Source of the DNA: Paucibacter aquatile
GTDB taxonomy: Bacteria; Pseudomonadota; Gammaproteobacteria; Burkholderiales; Burkholderiaceae_C
Assembly: GCF_002885975.1 (NCBI RefSeq)
Contig: NZ_POSP01000004.1
Coordinates: 372,001-436,000, forward strand
DNA length: 64,000 nt
Direction of reading: 5' to 3'
Positions 9,299 to 24,650 of the stretch are shown here, piece by piece. Each line of letters begins with the position of its first letter. Within the stretch, counting starts at the first letter, position 1. The notes beneath the pieces were generated by a model. The model had not been told where the DNA came from and searched no databases. It worked only from the letters and a program-made list of their open reading frames with translations. The position numbers and the translations under genes are program-made.

Positions 9299-11731
9299 TC
9301 AGCGGCTGATCAGCACCCGCCCGCCGTGAGCGGGCAGGGTCAGCGTCAGCCTCGCGCCCTCGGCCCGCGGCGCCACGCGTGCGGTTCCGGTGTTCAGCGC
9401 CTCTCGCCAGGCGCGGCCTTGCAGAGCGGTCGGCAGCGTCAGCTGGACACGGCGCGGCCTGGCCGCATTGTTCATGGCCGTGAGGGCCCAGGTTTCGCCG
9501 TCCTGTCGCGCCAGCACGATGACATTGGCATCCAGGTGCAGCGGTGCGCTGAGGCTGCCGTGGCGCAGCACGGGCTCGGCATGGCGCAGGGCGGTCACTC
9601 GCTTGAAGTCGGCCAGCAGGGCCAGGTCCGGCCGGCCGCCTTCGTCGGCCCAGGGGTAGGGCGCGCGGTTGTAGGGGTCCTCACCGCCGCCCAGGCCGAC
9701 TTCGTCGCCGTAGTAAATCGTCGGTGCGCCGGGGAAGACCATCTGGAAGAACACCGCCAGGCGCAGGCGCTGCTTGGCCAGGCTCAGGGCTTGGGCGCTG
9801 CGCTGCGGGGCGCTGGCGCCGGGCTCATCCGAATAGCCAAAGTGGTGCAGGGCGCGGGCCTTGTCGTGGCTGGAGAGCAGGTTCATCAGCGCGTAGAAGG
9901 CCTGCGGCGGGTAGGCCTCGCGCATCAGCTCGATCTGGGCGTAGAGCTTTCTCGCATCGCCGCCGGCCGCGTACTCGAGCACGGCATTGCGGAAGATGTA
10001 GTTCATCGTCGAGTCGAACATATCGCCGAGGAAATACTTGCTGGCATCGAACCAGGTCTCGGCCACGGTCAGCGCATCGGGCTGCGTCGCCTTCACCACC
10101 TGGCGCCATTCGCGCCAGAAGTCGTCGGGCACCCAGGGCGCCACATCCATGCGCCAGCCGGCGGCGCCGAAGTCCAGCCATTGCCGGGTCACCGAATCGG
10201 GCGCACGGTAGGCAAACTCGCGAAAAGCGGGCGAGTTCTTGTCCAGCTCGGGCAGGTCTTTCACCCCCGTCCAGCCCTGGTACTGGTCCTCGGGCTTGGC
10301 CTGGCTGGGGTCGAGCTTGAACCAGCTGGCGTAGATCGAGTCGGGGTTGAGCCGGCCGCCGTCGAAGGCGCCGCCGGGCTTGAAATTCCCAAAGCGGTTG
10401 AAGTAGGGCGAGTCGCTGCCGACGTGGTTGAGCGAGGTGTCCGGGATGACGCGGATGCCGCGCTTGGCGGCCTCCAGCGTCAGGCGCTTGAAGTCCTCGT
10501 TGCTGCCAAAAGCCGGGTCGATCTGCTTGTAGTCGCCGGTGTCGTACTTGTGGTTGCTGGCCGCGCGGAAGACCGGCGTCATGTAGATCGTGTTGGCCCC
10601 GAGCTCGCGGATGTAGTCGAGCTTTTCGATGATGCCGGCCAGGTCGCCGCCGAAGAAATCGTTGTTGTAGACGCCGTCCGACCCGTCGCCGCTGCCCGGT
10701 TTGTAGGGTTTGCTCAGCCAGCGGCTGTGCCGCTCCACGCCTTGGTTTTGGTAATGCTCGCGGCCCGGCTGCGGGTCGTTGCTGCGGTCGCCGTTGCGGA
10801 AGCGCTCGGGGAAGATGGAGTAGTAGACGATGTCGCGCGCCCAGTCGGGCACTTTGAAGTCGGCGGCGTAGACGGTCTGGCGGTAGCGGCGGATCTGACG
10901 CGGGTTCTCGGGCAGCGGGTCCACGCTGCCAGCGCCCATGCTGCCTTTTTCGCGGGTCCAGAACACCGGGTCGCGGTTGTTGTGGAACACATAGTTCTTG
11001 CCGGAGATCTCCACCTCGAAGTGGTAGCCGTAGATGGCCGGCTCGGCCAGCACCACCGTGCCGCTCCAGCGCTCGCGGCCCGCTTCGGTTCCGCTTTCCT
11101 TTTGCAGAGGCAGGCGCTGCACCTCGCTGTACTCGAGCAGCTCCTGATTGCCCTCGAGCCGCCGCTTGGCGACCACGAGGCTGGCGCGCTGCACACCGGG
11201 CAGGGCGCTCAGGCTCAGGCGCAGCGGCGTGCCGGGCGTGACGGCGCCAAACGGTGCTTTGTGCTGCAGATCGCGCGAATCAAAGCGCAGGCTCAGGGCC
11301 ACCGGGTCTGTGACGCTGGGCGTGCTGCTGAGCTGGGGCGGTTTGCCGGCAAAGGGCTGGATGGCCAGGCTGCCGCTCTTGTCCGTCAGGCGCAGCACCA
11401 GTTTGTGCATGCCGCCCTTGAAGCGCTGGTTCAGTGACGGACCTTTGAGCTGCAGCTGTGCGGCCGGGCCGCCGAAGTCGGCGTCGGCCGACCAGTCTTC
11501 GTCGGCGATCTTGAAGCTCTGCTCGCCTTGCAGCTTCAGGTAGAGCTCATAACGGTCACAGACATAGACCAAGCGATGGGCGTCGCTCGCACTCCAGTTG
11601 TTGAAGCTGCCGCGCAGGAAGAGCTCGCGTGTGCCCAGGGGGCTGGGCGTGCAGCTTGAGCTGGCTTGGGCCGGGCTGGGGATCAGAGGCAGGGCGAGCA
11701 GCGCAGCCAGCAGCATCAGCGCGCCACGCAT
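9299..11731 (-). CDS. Secreted GH13 alpha-glycosidase with N-terminal accessory domains
   Basis: This 810-residue protein has a cleavable signal peptide (about residues 1-23, ending PAQA), then a beta-rich accessory module (REL-FLRGSFNNWSA, resembling starch-binding or E-set folds), a second linker domain and a GH13 catalytic barrel. Catalytic residues by family alignment are Asp529 (GWRMDVAPW), Glu558 (TVAETWF) and Asp623 (LSSHDKAR). It probably hydrolyses maltodextrins in the periplasm or outside. The neopullulanase/cyclomaltodextrinase group is the closest resemblance, but linkage specificity cannot be read from sequence. Its start codon overlaps the malG stop by one base (TGATG), so it belongs to the mal operon and should supply substrates to MalE. 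Confidence 0.88.
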   Translation of the reverse strand: MRGALMLLAALLALPLIPSPAQASSSCTPSPLGTRELFLRGSFNNWSASDAHRLVYVCDRYELYLKLQGEQSFKIADEDWSADADFGGPAAQLQLKGPSLNQRFKGGMHKLVLRLTDKSGSLAIQPFAGKPPQLSSTPSVTDPVALSLRFDSRDLQHKAPFGAVTPGTPLRLSLSALPGVQRASLVVAKRRLEGNQELLEYSEVQRLPLQKESGTEAGRERWSGTVVLAEPAIYGYHFEVEISGKNYVFHNNRDPVFWTREKGSMGAGSVDPLPENPRQIRRYRQTVYAADFKVPDWARDIVYYSIFPERFRNGDRSNDPQPGREHYQNQGVERHSRWLSKPYKPGSGDGSDGVYNNDFFGGDLAGIIEKLDYIRELGANTIYMTPVFRAASNHKYDTGDYKQIDPAFGSNEDFKRLTLEAAKRGIRVIPDTSLNHVGSDSPYFNRFGNFKPGGAFDGGRLNPDSIYASWFKLDPSQAKPEDQYQGWTGVKDLPELDKNSPAFREFAYRAPDSVTRQWLDFGAAGWRMDVAPWVPDDFWREWRQVVKATQPDALTVAETWFDASKYFLGDMFDSTMNYIFRNAVLEYAAGGDARKLYAQIELMREAYPPQAFYALMNLLSSHDKARALHHFGYSDEPGASAPQRSAQALSLAKQRLRLAVFFQMVFPGAPTIYYGDEVGLGGGEDPYNRAPYPWADEGGRPDLALLADFKRVTALRHAEPVLRHGSLSAPLHLDANVIVLARQDGETWALTAMNNAARPRRVQLTLPTALQGRAWREALNTGTARVAPRAEGARLTLTLPAHGGRVLISR

Positions 11732-12621
11732 CAGCCCTTCACCCCACCGGCCGTCAGGCCCGAAACGATCCAGCGCTGGGCCAGCAGGAAGACTGCGGTG
11801 ATCGGCAGGCCCGAAAGCACGGCCGCGGCGGCGAAATCGCCCCAGAGGAAACGCTGGTCATGCAAAAAGTATTTGGAGCCCACGGCCAGGGTCAGATTGC
11901 CCTCTTCGCGCAGCAGCACCGAGGCGACCGGGTACTCGATGATGGTGCCGATGAAGGCCAGCACAAAGACCACCATCAGGATGGGCAGGGCCATGGGTAG
12001 CAGCACCATGCGGAAGGCCTGCCAGTGCGTGGCGCCATCAACCTTGGCGCATTCCTCGATCTCGACCGGGATGGTTTCGAAATAGCCCTTGATGGTCCAG
12101 ATGTGGGTGGCCACGCCGCCGAGGTAGGCCAGCACCAGGCCGCCGTGGGTCTCCAGGCCCAGGGCCGGCACGAAGTTGCCCAGGGTTTCAAAGATCGCGT
12201 AGATCGCCACCAGGGCCAGCACCGGCGGGAACATCTGCAGCAGCAGCATGCTGTTGAGAATGGGCGTTTTGAAACGGAACTGCAGGCGGGCAAAGCCAAA
12301 GGCCGCGGTGGTGGAAATCGCCACGATCAGAAAGGCCGAGATGGTCGCCACCTTGACCGAATTCCACAGCCAGGTCAGCACCGGGAAGGGCGGCTGGACC
12401 AGGCTGCCATCGGCCGCCTGGTAGGGGATGCCCAGAGCCAGCTTCCAGTGCTCCAGGCTGATCTCGCTGGGGATCAGCTGGCCGGTCGCGAAATTGCCCG
12501 GGCGCAGCGAGATGCTGACGATGGCCAGCAGCGGGAACAGGGTCAGGGCCAGAAAGACCCACATCAAGCCATGCGCGGCCCAGACCTGCCAGCGCGCCTT
12601 TTTGCCTCGAACGATGGCCAT
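11731..12621 (-). CDS. malG: Maltose/maltodextrin ABC transporter permease MalG
   Basis: The 296-residue inner-membrane protein has six predicted membrane segments and the EAA loop (EECAKVDGATHWQAFRM) that contacts the ATPase. It is the same length as E. coli MalG and ends in the same GLTAGGVKG tail, which in the E. coli complex reaches into the MalE binding pocket. It pairs with MalF to form the channel. The gene follows malF after a 46-bp gap containing CAT/ATG-rich short repeats and overlaps the next gene by one base. Confidence 0.95.
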   Translation of the reverse strand: MAIVRGKKARWQVWAAHGLMWVFLALTLFPLLAIVSISLRPGNFATGQLIPSEISLEHWKLALGIPYQAADGSLVQPPFPVLTWLWNSVKVATISAFLIVAISTTAAFGFARLQFRFKTPILNSMLLLQMFPPVLALVAIYAIFETLGNFVPALGLETHGGLVLAYLGGVATHIWTIKGYFETIPVEIEECAKVDGATHWQAFRMVLLPMALPILMVVFVLAFIGTIIEYPVASVLLREEGNLTLAVGSKYFLHDQRFLWGDFAAAAVLSGLPITAVFLLAQRWIVSGLTAGGVKG

Positions 12622-12667
12622 CAGCGGCTCCCCCAGACGACGGGTGTGTTTGTCATCATCATGATCA

Positions 12668-14311
12668 TCATGAATTGGCTTTGCGCATCAGGCGCAGATT
12701 GATCAGGGACATGGCCGCCACCAGGAAGAAGATCAGGGTGGAGATGGCCGCGGCCAAGCCGAAGTCCGAGCCCGAGTCCTTGAAGGCGATGCGGTAGGTG
12801 TAGGACACCAGGATGTCGGTCTGCCCGGCCGGGATCTTGGTCGAGAGGAAATCGGGCCGGCCGTCCGTCAACAGCGCGATCAGCACGAAGTTGTTGAAGT
12901 TGAAGGCAAAGGCGCTGACCAGCAGGGGCGCCAGCGGCTTGATGACCAGGGGCGCGGTGATCTTGAAGAAGTTGGTCAGCGGGCCGGCGCCGGCAATCGC
13001 CGAGGCTTCGTACAAATCGGCCGGAATGCTCTTCAGCAGGCCGGCGCAGAGAATCATGATGTAGGGGTAGCCCAGCCAGACGTTGACGATCAGCAGCATG
13101 ACCTTGGCCAGCAGCGGGTCGGCAAACCAGGCCGGCTTGATGCCAAGCAATGCATCGAGGATGGCGTTGATCTCGCCGAAGTTCTGGTTGAACAGGCCCT
13201 TGAACACCAGGATGGAGATGAAGCCCGGCACCGCGTAGGGCAGGAAGAGCAGGGTGCGGTAGGTGCCGCGGAACTTGAGGTCGTCCCAGTTCAAGAGCAC
13301 GGCCAGCAGCATGCCGATGGCGGTGGCGCAGATCACGGTCAGGGCCGAGAACAAGACGGTCCAGCTGAAGATGGCGAGGAAAGGCCCGCGGAACTCCGCG
13401 TCCATCACCATGCGCGTGTAGTTGCGCCAGCCCACCACGACCTTGAAGCCGGGTTGCTGCACCTCGCCGCTGGCGCTTTCGAAATAGCCGGTTTGCAGAT
13501 TCGGGCTGAAGCGGGTCTGGTCGGCCAGGCGCAGCAGGCTGCCATCTTCCTTAGCCTGCCAATGGCGGCTGATGGCGCCGAACTCGCGCAGGCCCAGATA
13601 ACGCAGCTCCTGCGCGGCGCCGGGCAGGCGCAGCTTGAGCTGCATCAGGGCCTCGCGGTGCTCGATCAGCTCGCGCAGGGGCAGGGCTTGCTGCAGCGGC
13701 GCGGTCAGGGGTTGCTGGGCGGACTGCGCGGGCAGCATGTCCACGCTCAGTTCCTGGCGGGTGGTCTTCAGGGCCAGGGCCGGGGAAACCCAGCTCGGGC
13801 TGCCATCCTCGGCGCGCAGCACCAGGCGGAACTCCGGCCCATCGGCATGCAGGGTGAAGGCCTGGGTCTGGCCGGGCACGGCCTCGTGCTGATCGAGCAG
13901 GTACTCACGCACCCGCTCCTGGCTCAGCAAATGCGCCGAGGAGTAGTTGGTGAAGCCGATCTGCGCCGTGTAAATCAGCGGGAAGGCGATGAAGATCAGC
14001 ATGCCGGCGATGCCGGGGAAGAGGTAGCGCAGGGCGAACGCCGCCTGGCTGATGTAGATGTAGAACACCAGGACGAAGAAGCCCAGGGCGCCCAGGGCCA
14101 GCCAGGTCTGGCCGGCGGCATGCATCAGGAACACCAGGTAGAGCGAGGCCAGGCCGGCCGCGCCGGTCAGCGGCCAGCGCAGGCGCTGGGCCAGGCGCTC
14201 CAGGCGGCTGGGCGGCAGGCGGGTGTAAACGCCGCGGCCCGGGTTGGAGGCGTGCGCAGGAGCTGCGTCCGAAGGCGAGAGGCTGGCGGGCGGATTCATG
14301 GACGGGTTCAC
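12668..14311 (-). CDS. malF: Maltose/maltodextrin ABC transporter permease MalF
   Basis: The 547-residue inner-membrane permease is somewhat longer than E. coli MalF (514). It has N-terminal helices, the large periplasmic P2-type insertion (about residues 120-300) between membrane segments, and a C-terminal permease core with the EAA loop (YEASAIAGAGPLTNFFKI). In the known transporter, P2 docks MalE. The N-terminal 45 residues are Pro/Ala-rich and cytoplasmic. The start overlaps the malE stop as ATGA, so translation is coupled. Confidence 0.95.
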   Translation of the reverse strand: MNPSMNPPASLSPSDAAPAHASNPGRGVYTRLPPSRLERLAQRLRWPLTGAAGLASLYLVFLMHAAGQTWLALGALGFFVLVFYIYISQAAFALRYLFPGIAGMLIFIAFPLIYTAQIGFTNYSSAHLLSQERVREYLLDQHEAVPGQTQAFTLHADGPEFRLVLRAEDGSPSWVSPALALKTTRQELSVDMLPAQSAQQPLTAPLQQALPLRELIEHREALMQLKLRLPGAAQELRYLGLREFGAISRHWQAKEDGSLLRLADQTRFSPNLQTGYFESASGEVQQPGFKVVVGWRNYTRMVMDAEFRGPFLAIFSWTVLFSALTVICATAIGMLLAVLLNWDDLKFRGTYRTLLFLPYAVPGFISILVFKGLFNQNFGEINAILDALLGIKPAWFADPLLAKVMLLIVNVWLGYPYIMILCAGLLKSIPADLYEASAIAGAGPLTNFFKITAPLVIKPLAPLLVSAFAFNFNNFVLIALLTDGRPDFLSTKIPAGQTDILVSYTYRIAFKDSGSDFGLAAAISTLIFFLVAAMSLINLRLMRKANS

Positions 14312-15509
14312 TTGGTGTTCAGCAACATGCGGCCCGCGGCGCCGTCGAGGGCGTCCTTGGGCGACTGCAGGCCATTGGTGATGGCTTCCAGTGCGGCGTC
14401 CATGGCGGTCCAGAAGCGGCCGACTTCGGGGATGTTGGGGATGGCTTCGCCCAGGCGGGCGTTCTCCATGCTGGCGCGGATCAGCGGGTTGACCGCCAGC
14501 TCCGCATAAAACGCCTTGTTGGCCGGCACGCCGATGGGCACATCGGAATCGAGCACCTTGAGCGCCTCGGGCCGCATCAGGTGGTTTTCGATGAACTCGC
14601 GCGCCAGGTCTTTCTGGCGCGAGGGCGCGGCAATCATGCAGCCCAGCACGCCGACAAAGGGCTTGGAATACTGGCCGGCCTTCACGCCGGGAATCGGCGC
14701 CACGCCGAAGTCGACCTTGGCCCGGCGCGCGTTGTCCCAGGCCCAGGGGCCGGAGATCATCATGGCCACCTCGCCGCGGGCGAAGCCGCTTTCCATCTCG
14801 GCGTAGCGGGCGCCCTTGGGCATCTGGCCTTCGCGCAGCAGGCGCGCGATCATCTCGGCGCCGGCCAGGGCGCCGGCATTGTTGACGCCGACCTTGCTGC
14901 TGTCGAACTCACCTTGGGCATCGCGGGCAAAGATCTGCCCGCCCGCGCCGGCCAGCAGCGACCAGCTGAAGAAGCTCTTGTTGTAGTCCCAGAGGATGGC
15001 GTGCTTGCGGCCGCCGGATTCGGCCTGCAGGCGCTTGTCCAGGGCGATCACCTCGTCGAAGGTCTTGGGCGGTGTCGGCACCAGGGCCTTGTTGTAGATC
15101 AGGCCGGTGGTTTCGATGGCGATGGGATAGCCCCAGAACTTGCCCTGGTAGGCGAAGGCCTTCCAGGCGCTGTCTTCCACCTCGTCGTAGAGCTTCTTGC
15201 TCGGGCGCAGCGGGGTCAGCAGGCCCGATTTGGCCCATTCACCGACCCGGTCATGCGGCCAGCAGAACACATCGGGGCCCTTGCCGGCGCCGGCGGCTTG
15301 CTGGAACTTGTCGGTGGCGTCCACCGGGTGCTCGACCACGACTTTGACGCCGGAGGCCTTCTCGAAGGCATCGCCGACTTTTTGCAGGCCGTTGTAGGCC
15401 TTGTCGCCATTGATCCAGACCAGCAGCTTGTGGTTCTTGGCCGCCAGCGCGGGCTGGGTGGCCAGCAAGGCCGCGGCCAGCAGCAAGAGTTGCGGTGCGC
15501 GCGTGCTGC

Positions 15510-15513
<4 letters not shown>
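14308..15513 (-). CDS. malE: Periplasmic maltose/maltodextrin-binding protein MalE
   Basis: The 401-residue protein has a Sec signal peptide (about residues 1-24, cleavage after ALA-A) and the full MalE fold. Signature segments shared with E. coli MalE include LLVWINGDKAYNGL near the mature N-terminus, GYPIAIETTGLIYNK and MISGPWAWDN in the ligand pocket, and PFVGVLGCM. It captures maltodextrins in the periplasm and delivers them to MalFG. Both flanks overlap neighbours (ATGA with malK and with malF). Confidence 0.96.
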
Positions 15514-16613
<1,100 letters not shown>

Positions 16614-16685
16614 TTGCTGTCTCCGGGGTGCTGCCCTGTTCAGGGCGGCGCCGCTGTGTCTTGTATGTGCTTGTGTGTTCCTGTC

Positions 16686-16701
16686 CGGCAAGCGCTTGCC
16701 G
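16686..16701. promoter_or_regulatory. LacI-type operator-like palindrome upstream of malK
   Basis: The sequence CGGCAAGCGCTTGCCG is a perfect 16-bp palindrome with a central CG, the layout typical of LacI/GalR-family operators. It lies 73-88 bp upstream of the malK GTG, in the divergent malK/glgP control region. No LacI-family gene is in the window, so the regulator would be elsewhere. Function is inferred. Confidence 0.55.
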
Positions 16702-16757
16702 TTTCAGGCCTGATTTGTAGACAATATACAGCGTCAAAACTACTTGAACAACCGCGG

Positions 16758-16840
16758 TAACCCGATTGAATCAAGTTCAAAACAAGTAAAATCAACGACT
16801 TGCGTTGATCATCGGGATAACCCGATGTAGTGAAACTACA
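16758..16840. promoter_or_regulatory. Cluster of palindromes and direct repeats in the malK/glgP intergenic region
   Basis: Within 83 bp there are five elements. TAACCCGAT occurs twice, exactly 60 bp apart (16758 and 16818). TTGAA-N5-TTCAA lies at 16766-16780, ATCAACG-N5-CGTTGAT at 16791-16809, ATCGGG-N4-CCCGAT at 16811-16826 and TGTAGT-GAA-ACTACA at 16826-16840. The last element shares its GTAG-N5-CTAC core with a site between the amylase and pullulanase genes. The cluster sits between two divergent operons and is probably a control region; I cannot assign promoters with confidence. Confidence 0.5.
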
Positions 16841-17116
16841 CAAAACTACGGGCGTCGGCGATACTTTTGCCAACGCGACGCCGGATGCCGCCGCAGCCGG
16901 CCGTGTGGTGGCCAGAGGAAGGCCCTCTGGCGGCCTCGCATTCTTGCTCTGTCGCCCCTGTGGCGCACTGATGAACACCCTTTGATGAACACCGGCGGTC
17001 GCGGGCGCGTTTCACGCCTGCTTGCAGCCAGTCCGCCCCTTCAACCGATCGCCGCCATGTCTCAGCCCGCCACCCTTGTTTCATCCCCGCTGACCTCGCT
17101 TGCGAAAGCCGTGCCC

Positions 17117-19588
<2,472 letters not shown>

Positions 19589-19608
19589 GCCTCCGTCAGC
19601 GCTTGGCC

Positions 19609-21510
19609 ATGGCACTGATCTCCGCGCAAGACCTGGCCCTGCTGACCCGTGGTGAACACCCGCGGCCGCAGGAGTTGCTGGGTGCCCATGTCGGGCGCCT
19701 GGGGCGCAAGCACGGCGTGCGCTTTGCCGTCTGGGCGCCCAATGCCAGCCGGGTCAGCGTGGTCGGCAGTTTCAACCGCTGGGACGGCGAGGCCGATCCC
19801 CTCGTCAAGGATGAGGCCTCGGGCGTGTGGCAGGGCTTTGCCACCGCCGCGCGCATGGGCGATCTCTACAAATTCGAGATTCATGACCGCGCGGGGCAAC
19901 TGCTGCCGCTGAAGGCCGACCCCTTCGCGCGTGCGGCCGAGCTGCGCCCGGCCACGGCCAGCATCGTGGCACCGGCGCTGCCACTGCTCAAAACCCGGCC
20001 GCGCCTGAGCCCGGAGCGCGCGATGGCCAATGCGCGGCAGGCGCCGGTGGCGATCTACGAGGTCCATGCCGCCTCCTGGCGCCGGGGCAATGGGGCCTTC
20101 CCGAGCTGGGACGAGCTGGCCGCGCAGCTGCCGGCCTATGCCGCCGGTCTGGGTTTCACCCACATCGAGCTGATGCCCATCAGCGAGCATCCCTTCGATG
20201 GCAGCTGGGGCTACCAGACCCTGGGCCTGTTCGCACCCAGCGCGCGCTTCGGCCCGCCCGAGGGCTTTGCCCGTTTTGTCGAGGCCTGCCATGCGCAGGG
20301 CCTGGGCCTGCTGCTCGACTGGGTGCCGGCGCATTTCCCCATGGACCCGCATGGCCTGGCGCAGTTCGACGGCACGGCGCTGTTTGAGTACAGCGACCCG
20401 CGCGAAGGTTTCCACCGCGACTGGAACACCGCCATCTACAACTTCGGCCGCTACGAGGTGCGCCAGTTCCTGGCCGGCAATGCGCTCTACTGGATGGAGC
20501 GCTGGGGCGTGGACGGCCTGCGCGTCGATGCGGTGGCCTCCATGCTTTACCGCGACTACTCCCGCCCGGCGGGCGAGTGGCTGCCCAATGTGGACGGCGG
20601 GCGCGAGAACCTGGAGGCCATCAGCCTGTTCAAGCGCATCAACGAGCTGCTCGGCCAGGAGGCGCCCGGCGCCATCACCGTGGCCGAGGAGTCGACCAGC
20701 TTTCCCGGTGTCAGCGCACCGACCTATGCCGGCGGCCTGGGCTTTCACTACAAATGGAATATGGGTTGGATGAACGACTGCCTGCGCTATATACAGGAAG
20801 ATCCCATCCACCGCCGCTGGCACCACGACAAGCTGACCTTCGGCCTGGTCTACGCCTTCAGCGAGAACTTTGTGCTGCCGATCTCGCACGACGAGGTGGT
20901 GCATGGCAAGGGCTCGATGTTGGGCAAGATGCCCGGCGACGCCTGGCAGAAGTTCGCCAATCTGCGCGCCTTCTATGGTTTCATGTGGGGCCATCCGGGC
21001 AAGAAGCTGCTCTTCATGGGCCAGGAGTTCGCTCAAGCTAGCGAGTGGAACCATGACGCCGAGTTGCCCTGGCATCTCCTGGACGATGCGCAGGGCCACC
21101 ACGCCGGCATGCAGCGCCTGGTGCGCGACCTGAATCTGCTCTACCGCCGCGAGCCGCCCCTGCACCGCCTGGATTGCGAGGCCCGTGGTTTCGAGTGGCT
21201 GCAGGCCGAGGACCGCGAGCAGTCGGTGCTGGCCTGGGCGCGGCATGATGAAATTGAAGAGGGCGAGCGCCGCACGGTGCTGGTGGTCTGCAATTTCACG
21301 CCGGTGCCGCGGCCTGGCTATCGCCTAAAGCTGCCGCCGGCCCTGGCCACAGCTGGCGTCTGGCGCGAGCTGCTCAACACCGATTCCGCCCACTACGGCG
21401 GCAGCAATCTGGGCAATCTCGATGCCGGCTTGCAGGCCGAGGCCGATGGCAGCCTGCGGCTGACCTTGCCGCCGCTGTCGGTGCTGTTCCTGGGGCAGGA
21501 GAAGTCATGA
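19609..21510 (+). CDS. glgB: 1,4-alpha-glucan branching enzyme GlgB
   Basis: The 633-residue GH13 enzyme has an N-terminal CBM48 domain (FAVWAPNASRVSVVGSFNRW), the catalytic barrel and a C-terminal beta domain. Catalytic residues are Asp307 (GLRVDAVAS), Glu360 (TVAEEST) and Asp428 (ISHDEVVHGK); the HDEVVHGKGSM segment is characteristic of branching enzymes. It lacks the extra N1 domain of longer GlgB proteins. The ATG at 19609 is chosen; a TTG two codons upstream is in frame. It begins 20 bp after glgP, and its stop overlaps the next gene as ATGA. Confidence 0.95.
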   Translation: MALISAQDLALLTRGEHPRPQELLGAHVGRLGRKHGVRFAVWAPNASRVSVVGSFNRWDGEADPLVKDEASGVWQGFATAARMGDLYKFEIHDRAGQLLPLKADPFARAAELRPATASIVAPALPLLKTRPRLSPERAMANARQAPVAIYEVHAASWRRGNGAFPSWDELAAQLPAYAAGLGFTHIELMPISEHPFDGSWGYQTLGLFAPSARFGPPEGFARFVEACHAQGLGLLLDWVPAHFPMDPHGLAQFDGTALFEYSDPREGFHRDWNTAIYNFGRYEVRQFLAGNALYWMERWGVDGLRVDAVASMLYRDYSRPAGEWLPNVDGGRENLEAISLFKRINELLGQEAPGAITVAEESTSFPGVSAPTYAGGLGFHYKWNMGWMNDCLRYIQEDPIHRRWHHDKLTFGLVYAFSENFVLPISHDEVVHGKGSMLGKMPGDAWQKFANLRAFYGFMWGHPGKKLLFMGQEFAQASEWNHDAELPWHLLDDAQGHHAGMQRLVRDLNLLYRREPPLHRLDCEARGFEWLQAEDREQSVLAWARHDEIEEGERRTVLVVCNFTPVPRPGYRLKLPPALATAGVWRELLNTDSAHYGGSNLGNLDAGLQAEADGSLRLTLPPLSVLFLGQEKS

Positions 21511-22460
21511 CGCTGGGTTTGAATCGACGCGAGGCCCTGATGAAGACGGGGGCGGTCTTGAGCGGCGCGGTCTTGGGTTCTGCCGCGTCGGCCGAGCCGA
21601 TTCAGGCAAGCCCTCCGGCCCAGGTTCTGCTGGGTCGGCTGGAGCGCTGGGCGCCGTTCCCCTCGCGTGCCGTGCCGCCGCGCCCGGTCGAAGTCTGGCT
21701 GCCGCCAGGCTACGACGGCCGCCGCCCGCATGCGGTGCTCTATATGCACGACGGCCAGATGCTGTTCGACCCGCGCAGCACCTGGAACGGCCAGGCCTGG
21801 AAGGTGGACCAGGTGGCCGCGCCCCTGATCGCCACGGGCCAGCTTCGTGACTTCATCGTCGTCGGCATTTGGAACCGGCCCGAGTTTCGCCACGCCGAGT
21901 TCTTCCCGCAGGCCTATGACCACGCCTTGCAGGACTCGCCCACGGCCCAGCGCTACCGCGCCGAGCGCATCAAGCATCCGGTGATGTCGGATGCCTACTT
22001 GCGTTTCATCGTCGAGGAGCTAATGCCCGCCGTGGATGCGCGCTATGCCACCGCACCCGGCCGCGAGTCCACGTTCCTGATGGGCTCCAGCATGGGCGGC
22101 ATGATCAGCGTCTACGGCCTGTGCGAATACCCCCAGGTCTTTGGCGCCGCGGCCGCGCTGAGCACGCACTGGATCGGCAGCTTCGAGCGCAACCGCGAGA
22201 TCCCCGCGGCCGCGCTGGCCTATCTGCGCCGCAAGCTGCCGCCCCCGGGCCAGCTGCGCCTCTACATGGACCGCGGCACCGTGGATCTGGATGCGCAGTA
22301 CGACACTGCGCAAGCCCAGGTCGATGCGCTGATGGCCGAGCTGGGCCACCGCGCGCCGCAGCTGCAATCGCGGGTGTTTGAGGGCCAAGGCCACAATGAA
22401 CAGGCCTGGTCGGCCCGCTTGGCCCAGCCCCTGAGTTTTCTACTGGGCGCCAGCGCCTGA
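21507..22460 (+). CDS. Exported alpha/beta-hydrolase, esterase D/enterochelin esterase-like
   Basis: The 317-residue protein has an N-terminal signal of twin-arginine style (NRREALMKTGAVLSGAVLG, then ASA) and a PF00756-type esterase fold. Visible family features are the VWLPPGYDG and VLYMHDGQMLFD region near the oxyanion hole, the nucleophile elbow GSSMGGM around residue 194, and a C-terminal His in GQGHNEQAW. The start overlaps the glgB stop (ATGA), so it is co-translated with cytoplasmic glycogen enzymes although it is probably exported. Possible substrates are acylated sugars or polysaccharide esters; this is not established. Confidence 0.85.
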   Translation: MTLGLNRREALMKTGAVLSGAVLGSAASAEPIQASPPAQVLLGRLERWAPFPSRAVPPRPVEVWLPPGYDGRRPHAVLYMHDGQMLFDPRSTWNGQAWKVDQVAAPLIATGQLRDFIVVGIWNRPEFRHAEFFPQAYDHALQDSPTAQRYRAERIKHPVMSDAYLRFIVEELMPAVDARYATAPGRESTFLMGSSMGGMISVYGLCEYPQVFGAAAALSTHWIGSFERNREIPAAALAYLRRKLPPPGQLRLYMDRGTVDLDAQYDTAQAQVDALMAELGHRAPQLQSRVFEGQGHNEQAWSARLAQPLSFLLGASA

Positions 22461-22462
22461 GC

Positions 22463-24619
<2,157 letters not shown>

Positions 24620-24650
24620 CCCTCTTTGTTTCCCCACGAGAACCCACCCC

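Noticed and set aside
9191..11437. A 748-codon open frame on the plus strand
   Set aside because: It lies entirely opposite the secreted GH13 gene, reads as low-complexity Ala/Val/Gly/Arg protein, and has no domain. It is a by-product of high-GC codon use.
16614..16691. N-terminal extension of MalK from an ATG at 16691
   Set aside because: Family homology and a GGAG ribosome site both point to the GTG at 16613, and the extension contains the 16-bp palindrome.
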